Below, piece by piece: positions 1 to 10,870 of a stretch of 64,000 nucleotides of DNA. Position numbers and translations under genes: made by a program. Origin of the DNA: Emiliania huxleyi CCMP1516 (lineage: Eukaryota > Haptophyta > Isochrysidales > Noelaerhabdaceae); NCBI RefSeq assembly GCF_000372725.1, contig NW_005201792.1, forward strand, positions 780,933 through 844,932. Reading direction: 5' to 3'. Position 1 is the first letter of the stretch. Each line of letters opens with the position of its first letter. The notes beneath the pieces are model-generated. The model was not told the DNA's origin, did not search any database, and was given only the letters and a program-made list of their open reading frames with translations.

Positions 1-1797
1 GAATGCGCTTCACACCCGATGCCCATGTCCGTCGGCTGTCCCCCACAGGTCAACGGCATCGCCCGCCGGGTCGGGAAGTATGCGGACGGCCTTCGCGAGC
101 GAGGCTGCACAGTCACGCTCTGCCACCCGGGGTCTGAGTGCTGCTGGGCCTTCGCAAACCCTTGGAACTTTAGCGCTTCGATGATGGTGTTGCGGCCGCT
201 GGCCTTCGTCGAGCTCGCCCGCCAGCGCTGGGACGTTGTTCACGTCGTAATGCCTCTCAACCTCTCCGGAGTCTGGCTCCTCGCCGCCTTCCGATTCCTG
301 CACCTCTTTGGCGCGGACGCGCCGCGGCTGGTCGTCTCGTGGCAACCTCGAGAGCTCCATTCCCCCCTGCCTACATTGATGCGGGCATACACCTTGCGAT
401 CCCGACTTCACCATAGGCACTGCAACCTCGGCGCGTACAACGAGTCCATATTCCCCGCCGGGCTCAACTGGATCACGGAGCGGCTCTGCACAGCGGTCTT
501 CTGCCCGGTCGGCGCCCTCGCCGACAAGCTGCTCATCCCGACGCCTTCCACCGAGCCGGCGATCCGCGCCGCGTTTGGCGACCGGTGGGGCATCTGCAGC
601 AACGGTCTCTCGGCTGAGGCCTTGAACGCGTCGAGGCGCGGCCAACGCATTGGTCCATGGGTCACGAGTGGGCTGTTGATGAACAGGCCTTCAACCCAGA
701 AGCGCGCCACTCGCCCGAGGGCAAGGCGTGGGAGGCGCGCAAGCAGGAGGCGCTGCAGGCGAGCGGCTGCTCGCACCTCCTCCTCTGCGTCGGCCGCCTC
801 TCGCCCGAGAAGGGCGTGGCGGACCTGATCGAGGCGCTGCCCCTCCTGCCCGGCTGCGCGCTGTGGCTCGTCGGGGACGGGCCCGCCCGCCCGCGGCTCG
901 AGCACCTCGCGTCTGCGGCCGGCCTCCCCGTCACTTTCTGGGGCTACCAGCGAGGCGCCGCGCTGTCGGCGGTGCGGCTGCCGACCCCGCCGCGCCTCCC
1001 GGGCCGACCCCGCCGCGCCTCCCGCGAGCCTCCCCCGCCCCTCGGACTGTGTCCGCCTCAGGTCTACACCGTCTGCGACGTCTTCGTCTGCCCGAGCCAG
1101 ACAGAGACGTTCGGCGCGTGCAGCCGAGACGCGCCCGCAGGGCCCCGCAGCCGCCCCCGACGTGCGGGCTGCCTCTCTGCGAGTAGGCCAGACCGTCAAC
1201 GAGGCTCTCGCGTCGGGCGTCCCGGTGGCCGTGCCGCGCGTGGGGTGCTTCGCCGAGGCGTACGACGGCTTGCTCGACCGCCAGCGCGACATGTGGTCGC
1301 CCGGCGACGCGCGCGACATGGCGGCCGCCATCGGCCGGCAGCTGCAGGCTGGCGGGGCGCGCGAGCCGCCGGTGGTGAAGGATTGGGCCACCGCCACGGA
1401 CGAGCTGCTGCGCGAGTACATGACGTGCGAGGCTGGTGCCGCGAGGAAGGGGCGGTCGCGGGCGGCGCGCGCGCTCGCGAGCGGTGCGCTCGTCGCCGGC
1501 TACCCGTTCTTTTGGCTGCTCACCGCGGGCGTGACTCTCGCCGTCGTGTGCCTCTCGCTGCTGCGCACGGCGCTCAACGGAGTCGGCTTGCGCGACTATT
1601 GCGCGATCAAGGCGCGCGGGGCTGAGGGGCAGAGGGGAGCGGGGCTGGCCGCGCCGCCACAGCCCCGACACAGAGAGCCCCACGCCCACCGGGTGTCGCA
1701 GGCCCGGTCTGTCAAGGGCTCCTTCAAGCGCGCCGCCTCCGCGCCGCCCGAGCGGACCCCGAGCCCGTCGCGCGTGCACGACCCGCTGCACGCCTAG
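1..1797 (+). CDS. Glycosyltransferase family 4 (SQD2-like), 5' truncated by window edge
   Basis: Retaining GT-B glycosyltransferase, closest by eye to SQD2/MgtA-type enzymes that transfer a sugar to diacylglycerol. The N-terminal fold starts at the VNGIARR motif (about 49, right after a CAG acceptor). The donor-binding half has CVGRLSPEKGV, LVGDGP and the ETFGQTVNEALASG motif (about 775-1240). A hydrophobic segment near 1485-1575 (YPFFWLLTAGVTLAVVCL) suggests a membrane anchor close to the C-terminus, which SQD2 itself lacks. Introns inferred: 342-416 (GC-AG, restores SWHCNL), one near 619-666 (uncertain), 972-1061 (GT-AG), and one ending at 1188 whose only in-frame donor is GC at about 1111 (restores TFGQT). 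Stop at 1795-1797. The first exon lies outside the window. Lipid specificity is an inference; any GT4 substrate is possible. Confidence 0.75.
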
Positions 1798-2404
1798 GGA
1801 GGACGGAGGGCGGCGGGGCTTGAGGAGGCCCAATCCTGCCGCGCGATGCTAGCGCTCGGACGTCGCGAGCGCCGCCGTCGCCCGTCGTTTGGGCCGACGG
1901 GGTGCCGGGCGCACTTGACGGGTTGAGTGCGGGGAGGGCTCCAGCCCGTCGAGTCATGTGCATGTCTATAAGGGGGGGGGGGGGGCTGCTCTCCAAAGGG
2001 TGGGGGGGGGGGGGCTGCTCTGTGCTCTCGAAAGGGGCCGCGGGCGCGTCGGTCGCGCTCTCCGCGCACGCGAAAGTGCCGGCGGCCCCGGGGGCGAGTC
2101 TCATATCCTCGTCGTTCGACATCTGTCATCTCCCATTCTGCCGAGAATTAAAGCCGGCTATTGGAAGAAAAACAGAAAAGAAAGAAAACATGCAGCCCAA
2201 ACGAGGGATGGGGGGGAGGAGGACAGGGTCCCCACCTGCACGAGCCTCGAGCCGGGATATTTTGGAGGGACGATCCGCATCAGGGCGAGGGCGAGGGCGA
2301 GGGGCACAGGTGGGGCTCTCCTGCTCCTGACAAGGGACACGACAGGCTCGCAGCGCGGTGCACGGTGGACTCCCAACTGCAACTCCACTGGCGGTCTCAT
2401 CTCA

Positions 2405-3050
2405 GTCTAGGTTAGGTTAGGTAGAAAGGTGAAGAACAGCCAGGCTCGGACTGGACACCAACGCGGTATGGGTGGACGCGAGACAGATGATGACGACACG
2501 CACGAGCGACACACAGACACAAACAGGCTCACAAGACACACAGCCAGCTGGCTGCCACACACCCTGAGTTGGCGTACACATAACTCAAGGCCACATCCTC
2601 CCTGTCGCCCCCCCCAGCACTCCAAGGTGCCAAGAGAACAAACAAGGGCACAACAAACAACAGACGACAGGAAGTAACATGTGAGGCTGGAGCAGGCTTG
2701 CTCCGCCTCTAGCAATCTCGCCGCCAGCCGCAAGGCACGGGCGAGACCGTGTGTGGGGTCATGTGAGGTGTCTACGGACGCCCTCCTCGTCAGAGGCTAG
2801 CTGCCTACTGCTAGCCCTATCTCGCACTCACGGGCAGTGACAATTCAATGGGTGAGTGTTTGCGAGCAGAGGCGCGTGGGCTAAAACCTAAATCCAGGCC
2901 GCACGTCGTGGCACTCACTATGACGAAGTTAGACGTGCGGCCGCAGCGCGCCCATCGTAGGCTCGGCGGTGCGCGCGTGTTAGCGAGAAAGTTGCGGGTA
3001 GAGCCATGCCCGACTTTCCGAAGACGAGCCCCGCGCCACGGATGCCAAAA
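2405..3050 (+). repeat. Dispersed ~640-bp repeat, copy 1 (inverted partner at 56481-57117)
   Basis: The sequence from the AGGTAGAAAGGTGAAG end to the CCACGGATGCCA end recurs in opposite orientation at 56481-57117 with scattered substitutions and small indels. No convincing open reading frame is conserved between the copies, so a non-autonomous element (SINE- or MITE-like) or a duplicated non-coding block is likely. One end borders short (AGGT)n. Confidence 0.75.
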
Positions 3051-3163
3051 CAAACAAACTCTCTCTCTCTCGGATGCCAGTCGTGCCTCCTCGCGAGACT
3101 GCGAAGAGAGATAGGAAGAGGCGGACGCCCAAGGGTGGGCGACGGCTAGCGCATCACACCCCT

Positions 3164-3240
3164 CTCCTTAAAATCCCTGTGTGGTGGCGGCGTGCCGTCC
3201 TCCCATCCCTCCCTTGGCTTGTGAGTTTTCTTTCTTTTCT
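3164..3240 (+). repeat. Gene-end repeat, copy upstream of Rpn13
   Basis: Block with AAAATCCCTGTGTGGTGGCG followed by GCGTGCCGTCCTCCCATCCC, then a pyrimidine-rich TTTCTTTCTTTT tail. Near-identical blocks occur at 36200-36275 (minus) and 57130-57185 (plus). Degenerate pieces occur near 2200, 7350, 50095, 57237 and 59328. It tends to sit just outside genes. Confidence 0.65.
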
Positions 3241-3507
3241 GCCTCCTCGGGATCCGCCCCTCGAGCCGTCCGCACTGTCCCTGAGTGCGTGCCGCCTTGG
3301 CGGCACGCATTCGGCGAGGACAGTCCTGCTGACGGGAACGTGTTGCGCGCCGGCGACGATTGCGGCGGGGTGCCACGCCGAATTCTTTCCGCGACCCGCA
3401 CAGAGGCGGCTGGAAGCCGAGACAGAGGGCTCGATCACAGAAAAGGGCCAGACACCACGTGTGTGCTGCGCTGAGAGCGCGCCAGAACAGGGTCTGAGAT
3501 AGCCGCG

Positions 3508-4765
3508 ATGTCTTCCTCCATCTTTGGCGCGCCGCAGCCGGCCGCGAGCAACGTGCTTCTCCAGATGAAGGCGGGCAAGCTCACCCAGAGCGGCACGACC
3601 GTCACGGCAGACCCGCGCAAGGGGCTGCTGCTGCTGCAAAAGTCTGACGACGACCTGATGCACCTGATATGGAAGGATCGCTCGAGCAACACGGTCGAGG
3701 ACGACCTGATCATCTTCCAGGGCGACGCGACGCTCAAGCACCTGCCGCAGTGCAAGACGGGCTACGCGATGCTCCTCGAGTTCACGACGGGGCGAAAGTC
3801 GCTCTTCTGGTCGCAGGAACCGCGCAAAAAGGGGACCGACTGGGAGGACATCGCCAAGGAGAGCGAGCTGATGAACAAGGCGAACGGCATCCTGAACGGG
3901 AGCCAGCCGCCTGCCGCTGCGCCCTCAGGCGCCGCGCAATACCCGCGCGCGCCGCGCGCGCGCCTGCCCCTGGCCGCGCCCGCTCCTGGCCGCGCCCGCT
4001 CCTATCCCGCCCCGCCCGCCCCGCCCCTGAACCCCCCCCGCCCCCCGCCCCCTCTTCCCCGCAGTTGGCTTTGGAGGCATGACGCACTCGGAGCTCCTCG
4101 CGATGCTCTCCGGCGGCGCCGCACCGGCGGCGGCTCAGCCCGCGGCCGCGGAGCCCTCGACGCCTGCGCCGGCGCCTGCGCCAGCCACTACCGACGCGGC
4201 GGCGCCGGAGGCGTCCTCGGCGACGCCCGCCGCCGCAGCCACCGCCTTCTCGGCCGACTCGATCGCAAACATCCTCGGCAACATCACGCCGGCGGCGCCC
4301 GCGCCCGCGCCCGCGCCGGCGGCGGCGGCGGGCGGCGGCGCCTTTTCTGCGGACTCGATTGCGAGCATCTTGGGCAACATCGCGCCACCGCCGCAGGTGC
4401 AGCCGCTCTCCCTCAACGCCGTGCTCGCGCCAGACGCGGCCCAAGCCCTCGTGGACGGGGAGATGGAGCGGCGGCTGGCCGAGCACCTGCCACAGGGGGG
4501 GGCGGTGGCGGAGAGCGTCCGAGAGACGCTCGCCACACCGCAAATCTCCCAGGCCGCCGCGCGGCTGACGGAGGCCCTCCACACGGGCGACGCGGCGGGC
4601 CTTGTGATGGAGCTGGGCCTCAACCCAAACTATGGCGGCCTCGGAGTCGAGCCCTTTCTCCGCGCCCTACAGGAGGCGACGCCCAAGCCGTCCGACGACG
4701 CCGCCGGAGGGTCGGAGGAGGAGAAGCCGGACGACAAGGACGGGCCGGCGCCGATGGAGGAGTGA
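3508..4765 (+). CDS. RPN13: Proteasomal ubiquitin receptor Rpn13/ADRM1
   Basis: Regulatory-particle subunit that binds ubiquitin through an N-terminal Pru domain and recruits the deubiquitinase UCH37 through a C-terminal DEUBAD domain. Exon 1 (3508-3928) encodes the Pru domain: LQMKAGK, GLLLLQKSDDDLMHLIWKDR, DLIIFQGDATLKHLPQC, TTGRKSLFWSQE. Exon 2 (4065-4765) encodes an Ala/Pro-rich linker with two copies of AFSADSIANILGNI, then the DEUBAD helices (LAEHLPQGG, ALHTGDAAGLVMELGLNPNY) and an acidic tail. The intron 3929-4064 fits only with a GC donor (CAG-GCGCCG) and an AG acceptor, giving 373 aa against about 407 for human ADRM1. Start chosen at the first ATG of the Pru frame. Confidence 0.93.
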
Positions 4766-5080
4766 GCGACGCGCGCGGGGGGGGGGGGGGGGGGGAGTCG
4801 GCGGGGAGGGGGCCCACCGACGGGAGGGTCAGGAGTCTGGAGAGAGTCTCGGAGTCCGCGGACCGCCGCGTCAGTCCACAGTCGCCTCGGCGTGCATTAC
4901 ACTCTCTACGTGATCCTCGTATAGAAAGAAAGCAAAGCGCGCTCACTTTCCCAACTTGGAGCACTTGGAGTGCAGTCGGTAACCTCACATCCAGGGCCGG
5001 GGAGTCAGAAGCGCACCCGCCCCCGGGCTGTTTCTTTTGTCGCCCGAGCACGAAGTGTGGACAAGTGCCGCGCTCAGAAT
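4766..5080. other. Intergenic region with poly-G tract and dispersed repeat
   Basis: Holds a ~24-nt G run (about 4773-4796) immediately after the Rpn13 stop and, at 4955-5018, one copy of a dispersed repeat beginning CTTGGAGCACTTGGAGTGC, also found at 59255-59312 (minus) and 59599-59662 (plus). No gene seen. Confidence 0.6.
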
Positions 5081-7184
5081 ATGTCGTGCACGGCGGACTG
5101 GGTCCGCCGCTCGACGCGCCGTCAGGCAGAGCCGGCGAGGCTCGCCGAGGAGGACTGGGATCCGGGTCGGCAGGCGGAGATGTCGCTCTTCCTCGTCGGC
5201 AGCAACGACTGGCACAGCCTCGAGGGGCGGGCCGGCGCGAGGATCGATCTGGTCAACCTGCTCGACGACGAGTCCCTCCCGCCCGTCGCGCCTCCCGCCG
5301 CGCCGTCCACGGCTCGCCGCTGGCTCCTCCCCGCGACGGACCGGGTGGCGCTGCGCCTCGCCCGACAGCGCCGCGCGCTCGAGGCCGCCGGCTGGACGCT
5401 GCTCAGCAGCAGCCCCGCGCTGGTGGAGAGCCTGAACAACAAGGCGCTGCTGCAGAAGCACGCGGCGGAGCTGCGGCTCGGCCACCTGCTCCCGCGCCAC
5501 TACTTCGCCGCCGCCGCCGCGTCCTACCCGAGCGTCTTCAAGCCGGCCTGCGGAGAGCACGGTGAGGGCGTCGCAATCGTGCGGTCCGAGAGGGAGGCGG
5601 AGGCGCTGATTGCGGAGGGCGGCGGGCGAGGCGGCTGGGTGCTGCAGGAGCTGGTGCGCGGCCGGCGGGAGGTCAGCCTCTCCCTGCTGCTGCGGGAGGG
5701 CGAGGTCGTGACGGGCGTGCGGACAGTGTATGTGTACGAGGAGGCGGAGTACGTGTGGCCCCGGGTGCGGGAGGACGTGGCGCAGCGCGCCTCCGAGCCC
5801 GTGTCGAGCTCCGACGCGGAGGCGACCCCCCTCCCCCCCCCCCCCCCCCCCCCTCCCTCCGCCCCTCTCTCCCTTCGCCCCTCTCTCCCCGCCCCTCCCC
5901 CTCTCTCCCCGCCGCGCGTGCCGCTCCTCCCCGCCTCGAGTGCCGTGCCCCGGCAGGCGGCCGCGAGTCAACTCATGAGTCTAATGAGTGAGTGACGCCG
6001 CGAGCAGGTGGTCGTGCTGGCTAAGCTGCTCGCCGGCTACACGGGCGTGTGCAACCTCAACTACAAGCGGCGGCCCGACGGCTCTCCCGTCGTCTTCGAG
6101 GTCAACGCGAGGATCGGCGCCGACCTGGCGTGCGACGTGCCTCCTCCGCTGCTGCGCGCATCCTCCTGGCTGCTGATCCGCCCCCGGTTGCGAGCCGCGT
6201 CTCTTCACATGCCTGGCTGTGAACAGGCGCGCCTTCTTGCTCGCCGTCGACCAGGGCGTCGCGCTTGCGAGGGCGGGGGGGGCGGCCGGGCGCATGGACG
6301 GCGCTGCTGCCCCGCTGGAGAGCGACGACGACAGCGACGACGACCTGCCGCTGGTGCGCCGAAGGGCGCCGGAGAAGCGTGCGGCCGAGGCGGGTCTGGC
6401 TCACGGGCCGGGCTGGCGCCGAGACGCGGGAAGGAAGGAGGAAGGGCGGACGGCGGACACGGCGGCGGAGGAGCCGGCGGAGGGGGGCTACTGGCGCGAG
6501 GGGGACCGCACCAGCGACGACGACGGAGAGGACGATCTGCAGGATGATCTGCCGCTCGCGAAGCGGCGCAGGCCGCCGGCGCCTCCCGCAGCTCGCGCTG
6601 CGGAGGAGTGCACCGAGACGCAGCAGCCACTTCAGGCGGTCGTGACACAGGACGGAGGCTGGCACCGGGAGAAGGAGAGGCGGAGGGCGGCAGAGGCGGC
6701 GGCAGCGAGGGAGGCGGCGGCAGCGAGGGAGGCGGCGGCGGCGGCAAGGGAGGCGGCGGCAGCAAGGGAGGCGGCGGCAGCGAGGGAGGCGGCGACAGCG
6801 AGGGAGGCGGCGGCAGCAAGGGAGGCGGCAGCGGCGAGGGAGGCGGCGGCGGCGAGGGAGGCGGCGGCGGCGAGGGAGGCGGCGGCGGCAAGGGAGGCGG
6901 CGGCAGCAAGGGAGGCGGCGGCAGCGAGGGAGGCGGCAGCAGCAAGGGAGGCGGCAGCAGCGAGGGAGGTGACGTTAGCGGCGGCGGAGGCGCAAGCGGC
7001 AGAGGCGCGCGAGGCCGGGTCAGAGGTGGGCAGTGCGATGCGCGCGGGTGTGGCCGGGATGGAGGTGGATGCAACAGGCTCTGCCGAGAGGCGGGACGAC
7101 TTTGCCCTGCTTGTGCTCCCTCCAAAGAAGGCCTTCTCGCGGCGGGCGGCGCTGGCCAGGCTCAGTGCTGGTGGCGAGACGTGA
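5081..7184 (+). CDS. ATP-grasp domain protein with EAAAAR-repeat C-terminal tail
   Basis: Predicted ATP-dependent carboxylate-amine/thiol ligase fold of unknown substrate. Visible ATP-grasp elements are NKALLQKHAAELRLG (about residue 120), the ATP-binding strand VFKPACGEHGEG (about 153), LQELVRGRREVSL, and the metal-binding strand FEVNARIGADLA (about 275-285). Inferred introns are 5822-6007 (C-rich; GC donor) and 6130-6226 (GT-AG), giving about 606 aa. After residue 330 the protein is low complexity: acidic patches (DDDSDDDLPLVRRR, DDDGEDDLQDDLPL) and then about 15 copies of an 18-bp unit encoding EAAAAR, which should form a long charged single helix, and a short conserved-looking end (DDFALLVLPPKKAFSRR). 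An in-frame ATG at 5180 (MSLFLVGSNDW) is an alternative start. Family assignment is good; function unknown. Confidence 0.72.
6690..6975 (+). repeat. 18-bp coding minisatellite (EAAAAR)n
   Basis: About 15 tandem copies of GAGGCGGCGGCAGCGAGG with point variants, all in the frame of the ATP-grasp protein. The +1 frame is also open and would read Gly/Ser-rich (GGGSEG). Confidence 0.9.
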
Positions 7185-8187
7185 AGCTGAGCTAATGCGG
7201 TAATGAGAACGTTGTCAACTGCGTAAGGCTATATTTGCATGATGTCGTCGGTGGGTAGAGCTCTCCATTTTGGAAGGACGATCAGGGGCACAGGGGGTGG
7301 GTTCTCCTGATCGTGCAGGTGGTGGAGCCCAGGTGCGGGGGACCCTCGAGTCTCCTCCTCCCCCATCCCCTCTCGTTTGGCTTGTGAGAGTTGAGCGTCG
7401 AGCTTTCTTTAGACTTTTTAGATTTTACACTTTCATCTTTCCACGTCTTTTCGGAGTTCGGTGGTTTTGCCTGTGATGGTGCTAGCACGCGCCAGTCCGC
7501 ACCTGTGTCGAGCCTGTCTGCTGTGAGAGAGAGCGGTTGATTTTGTTAAATACTTTCTTCGTCTCTTTCAAAAACGAGAGAGAGAGCGGAAGGAATTAAT
7601 CTCTCTCTTAATCCGACGACCAGGCCGCAGGCGACTTAAACGAGAGACGACCCCAGACGAGGGTGCTACACCGCCACGCCACGAACGAGGTGACCCTCGG
7701 CGGATCTCTCGAACGCGTCCGCATTACCTCCCCCTTTCGCCTTCCTTCCTCGCTCCCCCGCCACGCATGTCAGAGAGAGAGAGACCTCCTTAAGTCCTTA
7801 TCAGCTGTACAAGCTGGTCGGCCGCCATGTGGGCCTCCGGGCCTGCTGCGGCGGCGCGGCCGGTTGAGGCCGGGCTCGGCCCGGCCTGCGACGGCTGGCC
7901 GCCGACGAGCCGCTCGCGCTGCTCGTCAAAATGGCGGCGGTGTCGATTGCGGCGACGGTCCATTCAGTCGCTCAGCGCTCAGGCGTCTGTCGTCTGTCGT
8001 CTGTTGTCGCATTTCGCACACGCGCGCGCCGCGCGACCCGCGTCGCTCCGCGAGGGCATGAGCCTTCCGCGATTCGATCCCGCAGCCAAAAGCTGCTCGC
8101 TCGAACCGTGGCCGACTCTGCCATCGGCCATCGCGGCTGCAGCTGTTGAACTCTCCAGAAGACTGGTGCCTGATATGCTGCCTCCCT

Positions 8188-8460
8188 GCAGATAAGCCTC
8201 TCTCAGGATCACAGACACCCCTCTCAGGATCACAGCACCGGCGGGGGCGCGCCTCAGGATCAAGCACCCACGGCAGGGTCTGTGGGGATCAGCAGACCTT
8301 GAGGGGGCGTGCTGAGGATCATAGGAATGAGAGGGGTGCTGTCAAGATCACAGGGCTGCAAAGGGTGGCACTCGAGATCAGAGCGCCAAAATAGGTGCAA
8401 TACAGATCAGCGGCCGGAAGTGGGCGCAATACAGATCACGAGCGCCGAATTTGGTGCCCT
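8188..8460 (+). repeat. Degenerate tandem array with GGATCACAG core
   Basis: About 8-9 irregular units of ~30 bp, each containing (A/G)GATCA, starting CAGATAAGCCTCTCTCAGG. The first ~22 bp recurs once more at 8522-8543. Function unknown. Confidence 0.6.
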
Positions 8461-8701
8461 TACATCATGAAACCGTCGCGCCAACCCGTCTCCTCGCCTC
8501 CTCTTCTCACGGACCACAGGGGCAGATAAGCCTCTCTCAGGATCTCAGAAGAGTCGTGATTTCTTGTTGGTTTTCAAAAATCTCTCTCTGTCAGAGGCTC
8601 GGCCGAAACGAGTTATCGCGGCGGCTCTTGGCTGAGGGTCTCTCTTCGGTTCGTATGCCGCAAGAAGGACGCATCATTACTCAATCTACCTCTCTCACCC
8701 T

Positions 8702-9131
8702 GGGCCGTCCCGCTTTGATCTCTCGGTCAGGTGGGAGGCCGAGCAGCCTCAGGGTGGCGGGCGCGGGCGGGCGTGTTGAAAAACAGAAAACAGAAAACAA
8801 GAGGGGGCCCGGGGGGGGCCAGGCCCCCACTGGGAGTAGAAAATACGCCCAAGGGGGCCAAGGAGGCAAGGAGGCGGCGCGGGGAAGCAGCATCAGGTGA
8901 GAGCAGGAAGGATGGCGCTTAGGGTCGGCTTTGAACAAGGGTTTCCAGGTTTTAGATCAGTATTGGTGTCGGCAGACATCCCCACATGAGGTCAGCGGCG
9001 CGCAGTGCCTCTCTCGCGGGCTGATTTTGGCTGTGTTCGAGCTTGTTTTTGTTTTCAGTCTAGGGGGCCCGACCCCCTCAGAGGCGGCGGGCGGGCGCCC
9101 ACTGACCGAGAGATCAAAACGGGACGGCCCG
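8702..9131. mobile_element. Inverted-repeat (fold-back/MITE-like) element
   Basis: The left arm begins GGGCCGTCCCGCTTTGATCT (8702) and the right arm ends with its reverse complement (about 9100-9131, one mismatch in 29). Similarity extends inward through a G/C-rich stretch and a GGGGGCCCG block to roughly 100 bp per arm, interrupted by an A-rich stretch. Target-site duplication not resolved. Confidence 0.55.
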
Positions 9132-9481
9132 CTCTCTGCCTCTACTTACGCGTGCGAGCCGCGTGTGAGTACTGAGGGGCCACTGGAGAGAGACGTGTTG
9201 TTTTTGTTGTTGAGACGTGTAGCGTGTCGCTATGTTTAGGTCTCACCTCATTACTTACTTACTTACTCAATGCGATCGTCACTGTCTCTCCTTTCTCCTC
9301 GACTGTCTCTGTGCTTCGTCTTGTGGGTGGGATAGCGATAGGGGGAGTGAGAGGCAAAAGAAAAGTGCGGGGAAAAGAAATTTTTCGGTGTCCGAGTTCT
9401 CATTGGACGTCCCGCCTTTAGACCGCGAGCCGCCCCGCCCATCCTTGTTTTCGGCTGCCGCGCGTGCTTGTGTTCGCGGCG

Positions 9482-10831
9482 ATGGAGGTCACCACGAAGA
9501 TGCGTATCGGTGATCCGGTGTGGCTCCGCGGCGCCAAGAAGGGCGGAGAGCCCTTCGAGCTCGGGCAGGTCACAAATGTGCAGCAGAATGGCGCACGCGT
9601 GACTGTCGCCGACGCGAGTGGCGCTGAGCGAGCGTTTGACGCTGCAAACGCAGACGTATTTCCAGCCAACCCGGCGGGGAGCACCGCGCCCGACCACTGT
9701 GGGCTAATCCACCTCAACGAGCCCTCCATCCTCGAGAACTCGCGGGCTCGCTACGCCTCGGATGACATCTACACCTACACGGGCAAGATTCTGATCGCGC
9801 TCAATCCGTTTGCCAACCTATCATCCATCTACAGGCGAGGGCCATCCCATCACCGCCACAGCAAACGAGCGTTCATGCATCTCCGCACGGCCGTCCCGCC
9901 GCATCGGGATGCATGCAGCGCGGAGCGGCGCAGACGCCCGGCCCGCCGCCAGCTGCCGGATTGTGCCACGATCCGCGCCCGGAGATGCGAGCTGCGCCGC
10001 GCCGCGAGCACCACGTGGCGCACACGCCATCACTCTTGCGCCCAGACCATCGCACCCTCCCGCACTCCCGGCCCCCGCAGCGAGGAGACGATGGCAAAGT
10101 ACAAGGACAAGGACGTCGGCGCGCGCGGCGCCGAGCCTCACGTGTATGCGATGGGCGAGGCGGCGTACAAGCACGTGAAGCGGAACAAGACGCCGGCGGC
10201 CATCATCATGTCGGGTGCGCTTACGGCTGAGCGTGTGGGGGTGGGGCGCCCCTGCGAGGTGGGCGGGCGCCGTCGACCCTGCCTCGAGCGGAGCAGAGAG
10301 CGTGGCGACGAGCGGGCCAGGGAGGGGAGAGTCAGGGAGGGGAGAGAGCGCGTGCCGCCCTGGGGCGGAGGGCCGAGGGCCGTGCCCCGCAACGCAGGCG
10401 AGTCCGGCGCCGGCAAGACGGAGACGACCAAGCACATCATGCGCTACCTGGCTTGGCGCTCCGAGTCGGTGCGGGCCAGCCGCATCGCGGCAGCCTCCGC
10501 CGCCCAGTCTCAGCAGCAGCAGTCCAGCTGCAGCAGCCTCATCCGCAGCCGTCTTAGCCGCAGCGGTACAACTCACGGCCAGGAGAGGCGCCCGGCTCGC
10601 TGTTTCACCCGTTGGCTCTGCCACCGCTGCTTCGGCCCACCACGACCTCGTCGGCGTCGGTTCCACAACCCACCTCCCGCCTCTCCCCCCCCTCCCCGTC
10701 GCCAGGTGAGCAAGAAGGCGGAGGGGAAGCTCGACACGCTCGCCGACGCCATCCTCGGCACCAACCCTCTCCTCGAGGCCTTCGGAAACGCAAAGACGGC
10801 GCGCCAGAGAGCAACGCCACCGCGTACCGCT

Positions 10832-10870
<39 letters not shown>

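Larger units (their letters stand above)
1798..3507. other. Intergenic region, repeat-rich
   Basis: No supported gene. It holds short G-runs (about 1972-2020), a degenerate copy of the gene-end repeat near 2200-2270, the large repeat copy at 2405-3050, and a full gene-end repeat copy at 3164-3240 just upstream of the Rpn13 gene. Confidence 0.6.
7185..9481. other. Intergenic region, repeats and fold-back element
   Basis: No supported gene. It contains a CT/GA-rich stretch (7555-7610), a degenerate GATCA-bearing tandem array (8188-8460), a short dispersed repeat (8553-8590, shared with 19849-19888), an inverted-repeat element (8702-9131) and (CTTA)n near 9252. The last ~150 bp precede the myosin start. 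Confidence 0.5.
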
